Assembly (NCBI RefSeq): GCF_014287795.1
Contig: NZ_JACOON010000003.1
Span: 303,130-367,129 of the forward strand
From: Christensenella tenuis
GTDB lineage: Bacteria; Bacillota; Clostridia; Christensenellales; Christensenellaceae
DNA: 64,000 bases
Reading direction: 5' to 3'
In this document: piece by piece, positions 33,771 through 42,236 of the stretch
Layout: each line of letters starts with the position of its first letter
Numbering within the stretch: the stretch's first letter is position 1
Made by a program: the position numbers and the translations under genes
Notes under the pieces: generated by a model
Told to the model about the DNA's origin: nothing
Databases searched by the model: none
Seen by the model: only the letters and a program-made list of their open reading frames with translations

Positions 33771-36617
33771 TCAGCTTATAGCCGAGACGGAATATGTAAT
33801 ATCGTAAACAAAAGCCTTTGGCTCCGTCCAAGCGTTTCCATGCGCTATGATATAAGAAATATCTTGACCGCTTCCCTGCGGGAGCTCGTCCAGTGTCAGA
33901 TTTTGTCCGGGTATATACCCAAGCATATTCCCTTCGGTCTGAAATAGGAATCCAAGCTCGTTTTCCGTTTCCGTCCTGCCTAAATTTTTCCATTCCTCCC
34001 GCGAATATTTGTTATATGCCGTCAGCGGAGCTCCATTTCTCCCGGATATATCCGCTACAGATAATTCCACATCACAGCCGCCATTGTTGGAAAATGAACC
34101 GACAGCCGCATCCGTATATCCCGCGCCATCTACATTCGGGTCGATCTCAAACATGACCTTTGTCGGTACAACGACGGAGATCACCGCATCAAGCGAGACC
34201 GTTACTTCATGGGATATAAACGTATGATTCCCGTCCGTTGCAACAAGCCGCACTTTCATCCCGTCAACGATATGCTCTGCATCAATATTCAATACCGCAT
34301 TTTTATGCAGGCCGTCTATATCCTCTGTTTGCTCTGTAAATCCGGCTCGCCCGCCGGCGCTCTCCCATTGACCGCCGGGCAGCATCACCTCATAATGCGC
34401 CTGCACACTCGCCGAGCTGCTCCCCTCATCGCAGATATATGCTCCTGTAACAGAAACCGGCTTGCCATATTGGGCTTGTATCTCCTCCGGCATCTCCATT
34501 GTGACGTTCCCAAAATACCGTATCTCTGCGATCCCTCTGTCCGTCTGCCCGAACGTATCGACTGTTGTTCCCTTGTAGCAATATAGCGTCAGATCACCGT
34601 ACATCGTTCCGATCCCTAAGATCGTAGTGATCGTGGGGTTTTTGGCATAGACGACCAAATCACCGCGCAGCTCATAATTGGAGCCAAACGTCTGTGTCAT
34701 GTCGGTCACGCTTGCCGGGATCGGCGTCACCGCCGCCATATCTCCGCAGCTATTGAATGTGTAACTGAGATCGGTTACTCCATCCGGAATGACCGGAGAA
34801 GTGCGTATGCCACATTCCCGAAACGCGTCTCTCATATTTTTCAAAACGGTCGAGCGGATGACAGGCGGCTCTTGCAGGCGAATACAGCCATAGAAGCATC
34901 CTTCCATACTTTCTACGTTCTTGGGTATGTCCGGCGCGTCTACTAAATTCTTGCACAGAAAAAACGTATCTTCCATGACCGTTACTGTGTCCGGTATCTC
35001 CGGCACTTCCGTCAGCTGCTCACATTCCCCAAATGTATAGGACAGATCCACAGCGGCAGCCGGAAACTCCGGCGCTCTCGCCAAGCTGCTGCATCCATAG
35101 TATGTGTAGCTCAAATTCGTGATCGTCGATGGCAAACCATCGACCAGCGTCAACCCGGTGCATCCGTAAAACCAGAACGACGCATCCTCCCCGCACAGCG
35201 TGTCCGGAAGATAGACGCCCGTTATATTTCCCACACCTGTATTTCCGGCATTGATCTTATTTTCTGCGGAAAATGCCCCAGCATCTCTGCTTCCGGCTGC
35301 CATATCTATTACTGTATACGTGATCCCTGCTGTTCCAAGCGTATATTCGCCATACTCGTTTCCATAGGCTTCCCCTGTTCCGGTTACAGAAAGAGGGACG
35401 ATCACATCTCCACCGGCTCCAATATATCCGGTCACTTTCGCGGTCTTTGCCGCATCGTCAAATTCCCAAACAAAATCCGTGGCCGGCGATCCATATTCAA
35501 TCTGTAAGGTAACGATACTGCTGTATTCGCTTACGCTTCCGCCGTCCGTTGAATAAAGCCGGAACTGTTTTCCGTTGTCCGCCAATGTGACGTCAGGGAT
35601 CGTCAGCGTAGCCGTTCCGATATGAGAGGATGTCGTATTGGACACGTTCGTATCTATATTCTCCCACACCCCGCCATTGTTTACCTGCCAAGTCGCAGCT
35701 ACGGAGCTTGTCAGCCTATTCGTCTTATCTGAAATATACTGCGCCTGTACCGTCACGCTGTCACCTGCCGAGGCTTTTACCGCAGCCGGAGGATCAGTGT
35801 ATATCTCGCCGAAATAAGTCCTGTCTGAAACGCCTGCGACCGCTTTATCCGCAGCTGAATCCTTATAGCAGTACAGGTTTATATCCGAGCACCCCGGAAA
35901 AGCGGATGACATATCCACGCTTTTACTGTATACGACAAGCTTTTTGAGGGATGTGCAGTTTTTAAAAGCGTTCGTTACAGTCGTCACGTTCGCTCCGAGT
36001 TCGGGTCCTGTGACGAGCTTAGTACAGTTCTCGAAAGCGGACGTGAGGTTTGTATAGCTGTCCGGGAAGTTGGTGACTTTAGTAAGGCTGGATTGCCGAG
36101 CCGCCGAAGCGGACGAATCACCCGCCTGAAAGAGATTGGTCGCGTCTGTTGAGATTATTGTTCCCTGCGCGGGAAACTGTACTCCCGTAATATTATTCGC
36201 ATAGCAATTTCCCGCGTTCACGGGGCTGAGAGGCGAAAACGCGCCAAACTCCGTATAATATTCGCCGCTTGCATACATGCCATAGCCGCCGTGTATCTTA
36301 GTAACTTTATATGTTTTCCCACTTGTTCCAACGTAGCTTCCGCCGGGACTCGTTGTTCCTGACGCTATATAGTAGGGACCTTGCCCTCCGGCCAATGTCG
36401 TCGGTATTTTAATATCTCCTTTGGCCGTTCCAAGATTTACCCCCATGATCGCCGCGTTTCCCTCCGAGTCTATATCCCACCAGAAATTTTCCGGGACAAA
36501 CCCATATATAGTCGCGGCGTGTGCCGTATTGATCGGGATAATGCCTATGATCGTGCAAAGAACAATGAAAAAAGTAATAAAAAGGCTTATTCTCCTCACG
36601 TTTCTTTTCTCTGTCAT
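33771..36617 (-). CDS. Large secreted BspA-like leucine-rich-repeat surface protein
   Basis: The 948-residue protein has a signal peptide (about 1-34, ending NTAHA-A). Two rounds of BspA-type leucine-rich repeats follow, with units such as YGCSSLARAPEFP, DTVTVMEDTFFLC, NVESMEGCFYGC and GVTDLSYTFNSC, spaced 20-24 residues. Each round is followed by an Ig-like block (about 275-375 and 720-800). The C-terminal 130 residues form a separate module starting VISVVVPTKVMFEIDPN and ending VYDITYSVSAIS, shared with the small secreted protein encoded next to it. I see no LPXTG or membrane anchor. It is probably an adhesin carried as ICE cargo. Confidence 0.82.
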   Translation of the reverse strand: MTEKRNVRRISLFITFFIVLCTIIGIIPINTAHAATIYGFVPENFWWDIDSEGNAAIMGVNLGTAKGDIKIPTTLAGGQGPYYIASGTTSPGGSYVGTSGKTYKVTKIHGGYGMYASGEYYTEFGAFSPLSPVNAGNCYANNITGVQFPAQGTIISTDATNLFQAGDSSASAARQSSLTKVTNFPDSYTNLTSAFENCTKLVTGPELGANVTTVTNAFKNCTSLKKLVVYSKSVDMSSAFPGCSDINLYCYKDSAADKAVAGVSDRTYFGEIYTDPPAAVKASAGDSVTVQAQYISDKTNRLTSSVAATWQVNNGGVWENIDTNVSNTTSSHIGTATLTIPDVTLADNGKQFRLYSTDGGSVSEYSSIVTLQIEYGSPATDFVWEFDDAAKTAKVTGYIGAGGDVIVPLSVTGTGEAYGNEYGEYTLGTAGITYTVIDMAAGSRDAGAFSAENKINAGNTGVGNITGVYLPDTLCGEDASFWFYGCTGLTLVDGLPSTITNLSYTYYGCSSLARAPEFPAAAVDLSYTFGECEQLTEVPEIPDTVTVMEDTFFLCKNLVDAPDIPKNVESMEGCFYGCIRLQEPPVIRSTVLKNMRDAFRECGIRTSPVIPDGVTDLSYTFNSCGDMAAVTPIPASVTDMTQTFGSNYELRGDLVVYAKNPTITTILGIGTMYGDLTLYCYKGTTVDTFGQTDRGIAEIRYFGNVTMEMPEEIQAQYGKPVSVTGAYICDEGSSSASVQAHYEVMLPGGQWESAGGRAGFTEQTEDIDGLHKNAVLNIDAEHIVDGMKVRLVATDGNHTFISHEVTVSLDAVISVVVPTKVMFEIDPNVDGAGYTDAAVGSFSNNGGCDVELSVADISGRNGAPLTAYNKYSREEWKNLGRTETENELGFLFQTEGNMLGYIPGQNLTLDELPQGSGQDISYIIAHGNAWTEPKAFVYDITYSVSAIS

Positions 36618-36725
36618 ATCTTTTCCTCCAATGAAATGGGGGGCGCTGGCCGCGCCCCCCTGTTCAAACCGTCAGCTCATATTGTTTCATGATCGATACT
36701 ATTTGATGCTTCTTTATTTGGACTG

Positions 36726-37352
36726 TTACTCGGCAACAGCAACGCCGTAAACGATGTCATAGGTGATCGTCGTTTCCGCTGTATTTCCCCATGCCATACC
36801 ATATTTTGCTTTGAGCGATTCCGTTGCCGTGCTCTGCCCGGCAATGTCACCGAGAGCAAGCGCCGTGGAGGGAACAAACCACGCATCCGCGTTGTCTGCT
36901 GCAAGCCATTCGCCCGTAGTCGGCATCGTGAACCCAAACGCAATATTCGCGAGCGTCTGCGTTTTTGTCAGCTTCTGCCATTCCGCATCCTCAAACGCAT
37001 CGTTCGCTACGACTGCCGGAGCGCTGTCCTGCGCACTGATCGAGTTTACAGAAAAAGTAAGCGGCGCGTTGCAGGTGTTCTGGAGATCGAACGCCGCAGA
37101 CGTGAACGCTTTTGCGGGGTCGGTCGCGGTATTCGCTTCATAATTTGCCGCCTTATTCGGATCGATATCAAAGACTACCTTTGTGGGAACGACTGCCGAG
37201 ATTTGGATCGGCTGGATCGTGCCCTCAATCGTTGCTCCGGTCGATACTGCCGACGTCTCTCCCTCTGTTCCCGTGACGTCCACCGCAAAAGCGGTCGTGG
37301 CAAATACCACGCAAAGAACGACTGTCAATACAATTCCTAATACTTTTTTCAT
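36726..37352 (-). CDS. Secreted protein sharing the VPTKVxFDIDPN module
   Basis: The 208-residue protein has a clear signal peptide (MKKVLGIVLTVVLCVVFATTAFA, cleavage near 23). The rest is essentially one module: QISAVVPTKVVFDIDPN at about 52-68, a central FDLQNTCNAPLTFSVNSIS, EWQKL, and a final TTITYDIVYGVAVAE. The same order of landmarks closes the 948-residue neighbour (VVPTKVMFEIDPN, NNGGCDVELSVADIS, EEWKNL, YDITYSV). It may be a small structural subunit or adhesin that polymerises with, or anchors, the larger one. The module resembles WxL-like beta domains in layout but I cannot place it firmly. Confidence 0.72.
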   Translation of the reverse strand: MKKVLGIVLTVVLCVVFATTAFAVDVTGTEGETSAVSTGATIEGTIQPIQISAVVPTKVVFDIDPNKAANYEANTATDPAKAFTSAAFDLQNTCNAPLTFSVNSISAQDSAPAVVANDAFEDAEWQKLTKTQTLANIAFGFTMPTTGEWLAADNADAWFVPSTALALGDIAGQSTATESLKAKYGMAWGNTAETTITYDIVYGVAVAE

Positions 37353-37394
37353 ATCTTTTCTCCTTTTCTTTTTGCTGACAGTTTTTATATATAT

Positions 37395-37417
37395 AAAAAA
37401 GAACGCCGATGGCGTTC
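37395..37417 (-). terminator. Terminator between surface-cassette genes
   Basis: GAACGCC and GGCGTTC pair around ATC on the minus strand and are followed by six T. It separates the 37,435-38,025 gene from the small secreted-protein gene. Confidence 0.85.
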
Positions 37418-37434
37418 CTTCTTGCAGAATATTT

Positions 37435-38025
37435 TTATCCCTGTACCGTTAGGCTGATAAATGCTTGTGCCGTTCCGATATACTCCGGCTGTTCGTCAAG
37501 CGAATATGCATGAAATAGCGCGATCACCTGATAAGTTCCCGGTGGCAGCTCGCGGTCCAAATAATCATAGCCCGCAAGTCCCGTACCCGCAGCGTCTTTA
37601 CATTCAATATGCGATCCCGGCGGCAGGAGTTTTTCTGTCGAATATATTTTTTCTCCAATATCTGCTTCGGCATTGAAATTGCTTTGCTCGCTTCCCTCCG
37701 CAAGCAAATATATTTCTACCAATAGGTTCTTATTGCTCCCTGTCGGATTTTCGATCAGCCAATTCACCGGCGCGTCCCCCGCTTCACAAAAAGCTGTCGC
37801 GTTGATATTAACGGGAACATTGGATCCGTTCATGATCGCTTTCATTTCCTCAATATCTACTTCATTTCGCGCCGTTAGATCCCCGTTGGCGCTCCAAAAT
37901 CCAAACGGTTCTCCCGCTTCCACACAGCTGCAGCACCGGAGAAGCAGGAGCAGGAGGATCACCACGGCTGCGATCAGTACGCCGATCACTATTTTCTTTT
38001 TTTTGCTCATTTTAGTCTTTTCCAT
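37435..38025 (-). CDS. Membrane-anchored extracytoplasmic protein of the surface cassette
   Basis: The 196-residue protein has a lysine-rich cytoplasmic start (MEKTKMSKKKK), one membrane segment (about 12-29) with a following RCCSC cluster, and an extracellular Ig/cohesin-like beta domain (LIENPTGSNKNLLVEIYL, LPPGSHIECKD, ELPPGTYQVIALFHAY). The Pro-Gly-Thr-Tyr strand and the ending YIGTAQAFISLTVQG suggest a carbohydrate- or pilus-type beta-sandwich. It precedes the two secreted proteins on the same strand and could be their membrane attachment point. Family not recognised. Confidence 0.65.
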   Translation of the reverse strand: MEKTKMSKKKKIVIGVLIAAVVILLLLLLRCCSCVEAGEPFGFWSANGDLTARNEVDIEEMKAIMNGSNVPVNINATAFCEAGDAPVNWLIENPTGSNKNLLVEIYLLAEGSEQSNFNAEADIGEKIYSTEKLLPPGSHIECKDAAGTGLAGYDYLDRELPPGTYQVIALFHAYSLDEQPEYIGTAQAFISLTVQG

Positions 38026-38049
38026 TTTTATCTCCTTTACAAATACAAA

Positions 38050-38076
38050 AAAGCAGCCATTATATATAGCCGCTTT
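38050..38076 (-). terminator. Terminator upstream of the surface cassette
   Basis: AGCGGC and GGCTGCT pair with one G-U across a TATATATAAT loop on the minus strand, then six T. It insulates the surface cassette from the toxin-antitoxin remnant. Confidence 0.6.
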
Positions 38077-38116
38077 TTCTGTTAGTATAAAGTTTTAAAT
38101 TTAATTTATAATCCTG

Positions 38117-38685
38117 TCATTTCAATGATATACCAGTCAATTCTTCGATTCGAGGTTTTTTCCAATATTTATTCTCCCAATAAAAATACTGGTCTTTTCT
38201 CTTTTTAAAAATGCGGAACGGTTCATCTGAATTATCATAAATATGGCAAATATCACAGATATTTACCAGGGCCGGCACTAACTCCACCGCCCGATAATAC
38301 CTTGAAATAATTTTTCCCCGCGGAACATCGTGGCCACCATCCGCGACCCGCGTTTGAACCCTTGTAACATTTATTTGTGGATCATGCGTTATAATATAAA
38401 ATACCCGAATAAAATATCCCCGTTTCTTTGCTTTCTCCAAAAGTTTTAGGTTGCGGTCAGTAGAAAGAACTGTCTCAAATGTAAAACCTCTGTTTTGAGC
38501 CAACATTTCTTCTCTGAGTTTTTCTGCCTGCTGCGCCGCTTCTAAATCGGAGCATAGACTGATACGTTTGTTTCATCCGCGTTAATAAACGGTTCTATAA
38601 TTTTTGCCAATTCAGAGATCGTGCTTTTTCCTGAGCCATTTGGCCCGGCAAACACAATAACTTCCGGGCGTTTAATCTGCGACAT
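38117..38685 (-). pseudogene. Frameshifted zeta-toxin-like kinase gene
   Basis: ATG 38685 opens MSQIKRPEVIVFAGPNGSGK-ST, a Walker A typical of zeta toxins (UDP-N-acetylglucosamine kinases), followed by FINADE. The frame then runs to a stop within 12 codons. Shifting by one base near 38,580 continues the family: KRISLCSDLEAAQQAEKLREEM, then RGFTFETVLST, and RGYFIRVFYIITHDPQINVTRV to the stop at 38,117. One base is missing after the GAT GAA codons. The toxin should be inactive unless a programmed slip repairs it. Confidence 0.8.
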
Positions 38686-38863
38686 ATTTTTTGCTCCCGT
38701 CAGGGTACTCTAAATAGGCTTTTCCATTTGCATCTAAACGTGCAATCGGTACGCCCTTTATTTTCTTTTTTTCATTTGCTAAACGTACTGCAGCACGGAA
38801 CCGCTCTGTCACTTCATCGTCTGTCAATCCGCATGTTCTATCCGGATCATTATATTCCTGCAT
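38672..38863 (-). CDS. Probable antitoxin partner of the zeta-like toxin
   Basis: The 63-residue protein starts at ATG 38863 (MQEYNDPDRT), chosen because GGAGG lies 5 bases upstream. It is helical and charged at first (LTDDEVTERFRAAVRLANEKKK), with a beta-strand tail (PIARLDANGKAYLEYPDGSKKYV). Its stop overlaps the toxin start by 14 bases, the standard antitoxin-toxin coupling. Small proteins of this form commonly precede zeta-like genes in Clostridia. It appears intact although the toxin is broken. Confidence 0.65.
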   Translation of the reverse strand: MQEYNDPDRTCGLTDDEVTERFRAAVRLANEKKKIKGVPIARLDANGKAYLEYPDGSKKYVAD

Positions 38864-38989
38864 ATTTGCCTCCATGGCTCCTCTTCCGCACAGTAATGTT
38901 TTCACTCTATTATACCAAATCCACTTTAGAAGTAAACATACATAGATGATGGGGGCTGTTATAGAAGCCCCCATCAGTATCCTCTTTCT

Positions 38990-40675
38990 CTATTCTTTAT
39001 TCCGGCGATGTTTGCGTTCTATCTCTGCGATCCCCTGCATGATATAGAGAGCGCATGGAAGCGCGATACCATTCCCCCATAGTTTATATTTTGCCGAATC
39101 GCTGCCCGGAACGTCATCACACCACCAGTCCGGAAACCCTTGCAGGCGGCAGCATTCGAGCGGCGTCAGTCTGCGAACAGCATAGTTGCACATGACCGGA
39201 TTCACGTAATTCAGAGAATATCCGCCGTTCCCTTTCGCCTGTAAGGTGCCGCTCACTTTGTTTTGCAGCCGAAAATTTCTGGCGTCTATACATATCACAT
39301 GTCGGTCTGCGGTGTTCAATGTATAACAAACATTCTCTTTATACCCTGTTCCGTTACTTCCATTCTGTGCTTTTCGGTCGATCGTATTTCCCGCAATACA
39401 AACGCACATATCTGCTTCATTCCCCTGCCCGGCAGGACGGTTTAAACCTGCGCAGCTTGCACACAGCGTTCCAGTTACATCCGGATACACTGTTTTCCGG
39501 TTTGCACGAAAATGATCGATATTTTTGTCTCTGCAATTATGAATATTGAGCTCTATAATAAGATTACGGCTGCCTCCCCCATAGCTTCCGCCATGCGCCA
39601 TTAAGCTAGCCCCTATATTCGATCTCACAATCTCGGTATAATCTTTTTGCCTATAACAGATGACCGGAACCTGATTGGAGCCGCTTGCAGCACCGCGCAG
39701 CGTTGGCGTTTGCTCATTCCTATAACCGATGCTTCCGGCTTTCGCGCTGTTCCCGGCTGAAAATCCTGCGCTAAGTACCGCATTTGGCATATTGGCTTCC
39801 AATACGGGCACTTGCTCATCAGAATAGGATATTTCCGCTTTTGCGCTTTTGTACCAATGAAAACCTGCCGTAAATAAAGTTTGGTCATTATTGCAGGACA
39901 AAGCAGCGCTCTTTTCGTACTGGATCAGCGGGCCTTTTCCGCCTCCGCTTTTTCCTCCGCGTATCTTAAGCGTAAGGCTTGAAAATAAAGTGCGGTCGCC
40001 AAGAGCTGCGGCAATGGTTTCCCACGTTTTTCCGCCCGGCGCAGAATCCCCAAACAGGCCCGCTCGCTCAAAAAGTATCTTTCCGGCACATTGTCCTGTA
40101 AGATCTGCGACAAGAAAGATCCTACGACGTCTTTGGGGAACTCCCCAAAATTGGGCGTCAAAGGTACGGTAGGCGATACTAAAGCTGTCTGCCACGATCT
40201 CTCCGGCCCCATTCCATTTTTTCTCAGATCGAGGAACTGATACTTTGGGATCGGCAATTTTTGCGACCGATTCGAGGACAGCCCGGAAATCCTCTCCTTT
40301 GTTGCTGCTGAACGCTCCGGGCACATTCTCCCACAATATATATCTTGGATATTTTTCATTCGTCGCGCACCTCATTTCTTTTACGATCCGGATGGCCTCC
40401 ATAAAAAGGCCCGATCTTTCTCCCTTTAATCCTGCCCTTTTACCCGCAACACTCAAGTCCTGGCAAGGGCTTCCGAATGTGATAATATCCACGGGATTTA
40501 TCGCTGCTCCGTTGATCCCGCGGATATCCCCTAAATGCTTCATATTGGGGAAACGTTTTGATGTGACGGCAATGGGGAATTTCTCGATCTCGCTCGCCCA
40601 TACGGGGATCATCCCGCATAAAACTCCCGCGAGGGGAAATCCCCCCGATCCGTCAAACAAGCTTCCTAATCTCAT
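38990..40675 (-). CDS. C5-cytosine DNA methyltransferase
   Basis: The 561-residue protein has motif I LGSLFDGSGGF at the N-terminus, catalytic Cys71 in GSPCQDLS, the ENV motif (WENVPGAF), and QRRRRIF. The C-terminal motifs RRLTPLECCRLQGFPDWW and YKLWGNGIALP follow after a long variable target-recognition region (about 200-500). It methylates cytosine C5 at an unknown site. No restriction endonuclease gene is adjacent, so it is an orphan methylase that probably shields the ICE. Confidence 0.92.
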   Translation of the reverse strand: MRLGSLFDGSGGFPLAGVLCGMIPVWASEIEKFPIAVTSKRFPNMKHLGDIRGINGAAINPVDIITFGSPCQDLSVAGKRAGLKGERSGLFMEAIRIVKEMRCATNEKYPRYILWENVPGAFSSNKGEDFRAVLESVAKIADPKVSVPRSEKKWNGAGEIVADSFSIAYRTFDAQFWGVPQRRRRIFLVADLTGQCAGKILFERAGLFGDSAPGGKTWETIAAALGDRTLFSSLTLKIRGGKSGGGKGPLIQYEKSAALSCNNDQTLFTAGFHWYKSAKAEISYSDEQVPVLEANMPNAVLSAGFSAGNSAKAGSIGYRNEQTPTLRGAASGSNQVPVICYRQKDYTEIVRSNIGASLMAHGGSYGGGSRNLIIELNIHNCRDKNIDHFRANRKTVYPDVTGTLCASCAGLNRPAGQGNEADMCVCIAGNTIDRKAQNGSNGTGYKENVCYTLNTADRHVICIDARNFRLQNKVSGTLQAKGNGGYSLNYVNPVMCNYAVRRLTPLECCRLQGFPDWWCDDVPGSDSAKYKLWGNGIALPCALYIMQGIAEIERKHRRNKE

Positions 40676-40773
40676 GTGTTACCTCCTTTTCGGAGGCGGT
40701 CAACCTTTAAAACGTTACCCCCACATGAATTTAGTTATATATCATCGGCAATGATTAGATTTTGCCGGATATA

Positions 40774-41466
40774 TCATGCGTTATCATTTTTTATTGATTC
40801 GATGCTGCAAGTGTATCCCCGGCTGTGAAATGCCTTGATGTGTCTTTCCGCAATGCTCTGACCAGCTATGTCATCCCCATAGCAGAATATGATCGTTGTG
40901 ATCTCGGGATGGCTCTTTGTATAGTAATAGACCGGCTCGATGTAAAATCCTCCTACTGCAAGATGATGTTTTGCCGTCCATGATGAACCGGCCGCCTTTT
41001 CCCTTGTCATTTTCAACATTGCAGCAATCGGATACTCATACACCTGAAGCAGTTCGCTCGGTTCTCCGGCAGGGATCGGCCACGAAACAAATTTATGACT
41101 TCCCGGCAGTTCGATCCCGGCCATTTTCTTGTTTTCCGTCCAGTACAGCATCCCATATTTGGGAGCATCGTCATCATACCCTACAAATATACAGTTTCCC
41201 TGTACGTCCTCATATAAATAGCCTTGATCCGCCAAATATTTTATGACTGTTCCATCTATTCCATGCTCCTTTAAAAATACAGTTGCTTGATTGCAGTCCT
41301 TATTTTTATCCGGCAGCGCCAGCATCTTCGGCCTTCTGGTATGTCTTTCCACTTCCTTGCGTGAAATATTTTCCATTTCCCCCGCAAGCTCCGTATAATT
41401 CCGCAGGCCGATAGGCGGCTGCGATAAATGACTCAATTTTTCCCGTATGCTTGTTTTCTCCTCCAT
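40774..41466 (-). CDS. DUF3991/Toprim-domain protein
   Basis: The 230-residue protein starts at ATG 41466 (MEEKTSIREK) with GAGGTG 7 bases upstream. It has an N-terminal DUF3991-like part (LPDKNKDCNQATVFLKEHGID, GTVIKYLADQGYLYED, NCIFVGYDDDAP) and a C-terminal Toprim-like part with YEYPIAAMLKM and IIFCYGDDIAGQSIAERHI. These are primase-like or DNA-nicking folds common on ICEs, possibly helping replacement-strand synthesis. It lies between the hypothetical at 41.5 kb and the C5 methylase. Confidence 0.8.
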   Translation of the reverse strand: MEEKTSIREKLSHLSQPPIGLRNYTELAGEMENISRKEVERHTRRPKMLALPDKNKDCNQATVFLKEHGIDGTVIKYLADQGYLYEDVQGNCIFVGYDDDAPKYGMLYWTENKKMAGIELPGSHKFVSWPIPAGEPSELLQVYEYPIAAMLKMTREKAAGSSWTAKHHLAVGGFYIEPVYYYTKSHPEITTIIFCYGDDIAGQSIAERHIKAFHSRGYTCSIESIKNDNA

Positions 41467-41477
41467 GCATAAACACC

Positions 41478-42158
41478 TCATCTTTCTAAAATATCCAATG
41501 CTTCATAACCTCTTTCTTTCCATTTTTCCATAGAACCGATCACCATCGCTTCTTCCTGCTCCCTGCTGATACCGCGTGCTTCATTGCAATAATTCGCAGT
41601 TCTGCGATTTAACTCACGGTCGTTTGTAGACCACTGACAACTGCAATATCCGCTTTCTCCGCGCTTGATACAAATCAATTCTCCCGAGCCCGGCAGGACA
41701 GTAAAACAAAGCTCAGGAAGAGTTTCGGCCGGATGACCTATCATATATGCGATACGCATGGGCTTTGCTACCTTTTCAATATCCGGCGTATATCCAACGA
41801 TATCGATATTATTCACTGAATGGTATGGTTGGCAGCGGACATACGCAATGCAGGCTCCGGTGTCGATCTTAAAGCAGAATAGGTTATCTTCTAAATATAT
41901 GCCGGGATGCCGCGCTGCATGATCCCACAGCGCCCACGTACCTTTCAGCATAGGCATATTTATTATACTATTGATTATCTCGTTCTCTTTGCCGTCCCGC
42001 ACGATGCAGTGATCTTTCACTCTTGTAAAGAGCACCTCCGTTTTTTTCTCTGCTCCATGTCCTACCGCTTCAAAGATATAATATTCTGATGCTCTCGTTA
42101 TTACTTGTGGATACGTTAGATCTACTTCGCCCATCAAAGGTATTATGTTCAGATTCAA
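41478..42158 (-). CDS. Hypothetical ICE protein
   Basis: The 226-residue protein is not one I recognise. It is a mixed alpha/beta soluble protein with conserved-looking stretches ALWDHAARHPGIYLEDNLFCFKID and QPYHSVNNIDIVGYTPDIE, and a cysteine pair near CSCQW. No membrane segments or known active sites. Its stop overlaps the upstream part of the Toprim gene, so both are probably co-expressed. Confidence 0.6.
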   Translation of the reverse strand: MNLNIIPLMGEVDLTYPQVITRASEYYIFEAVGHGAEKKTEVLFTRVKDHCIVRDGKENEIINSIINMPMLKGTWALWDHAARHPGIYLEDNLFCFKIDTGACIAYVRCQPYHSVNNIDIVGYTPDIEKVAKPMRIAYMIGHPAETLPELCFTVLPGSGELICIKRGESGYCSCQWSTNDRELNRRTANYCNEARGISREQEEAMVIGSMEKWKERGYEALDILER

Positions 42159-42236
42159 ACCGATCTCCTTTCCTGTATCAAAAAAAAACTGCCTGCAGCA
42201 GCCCCGCTTTTATATCTATTTAAAAAGCGTACACCG

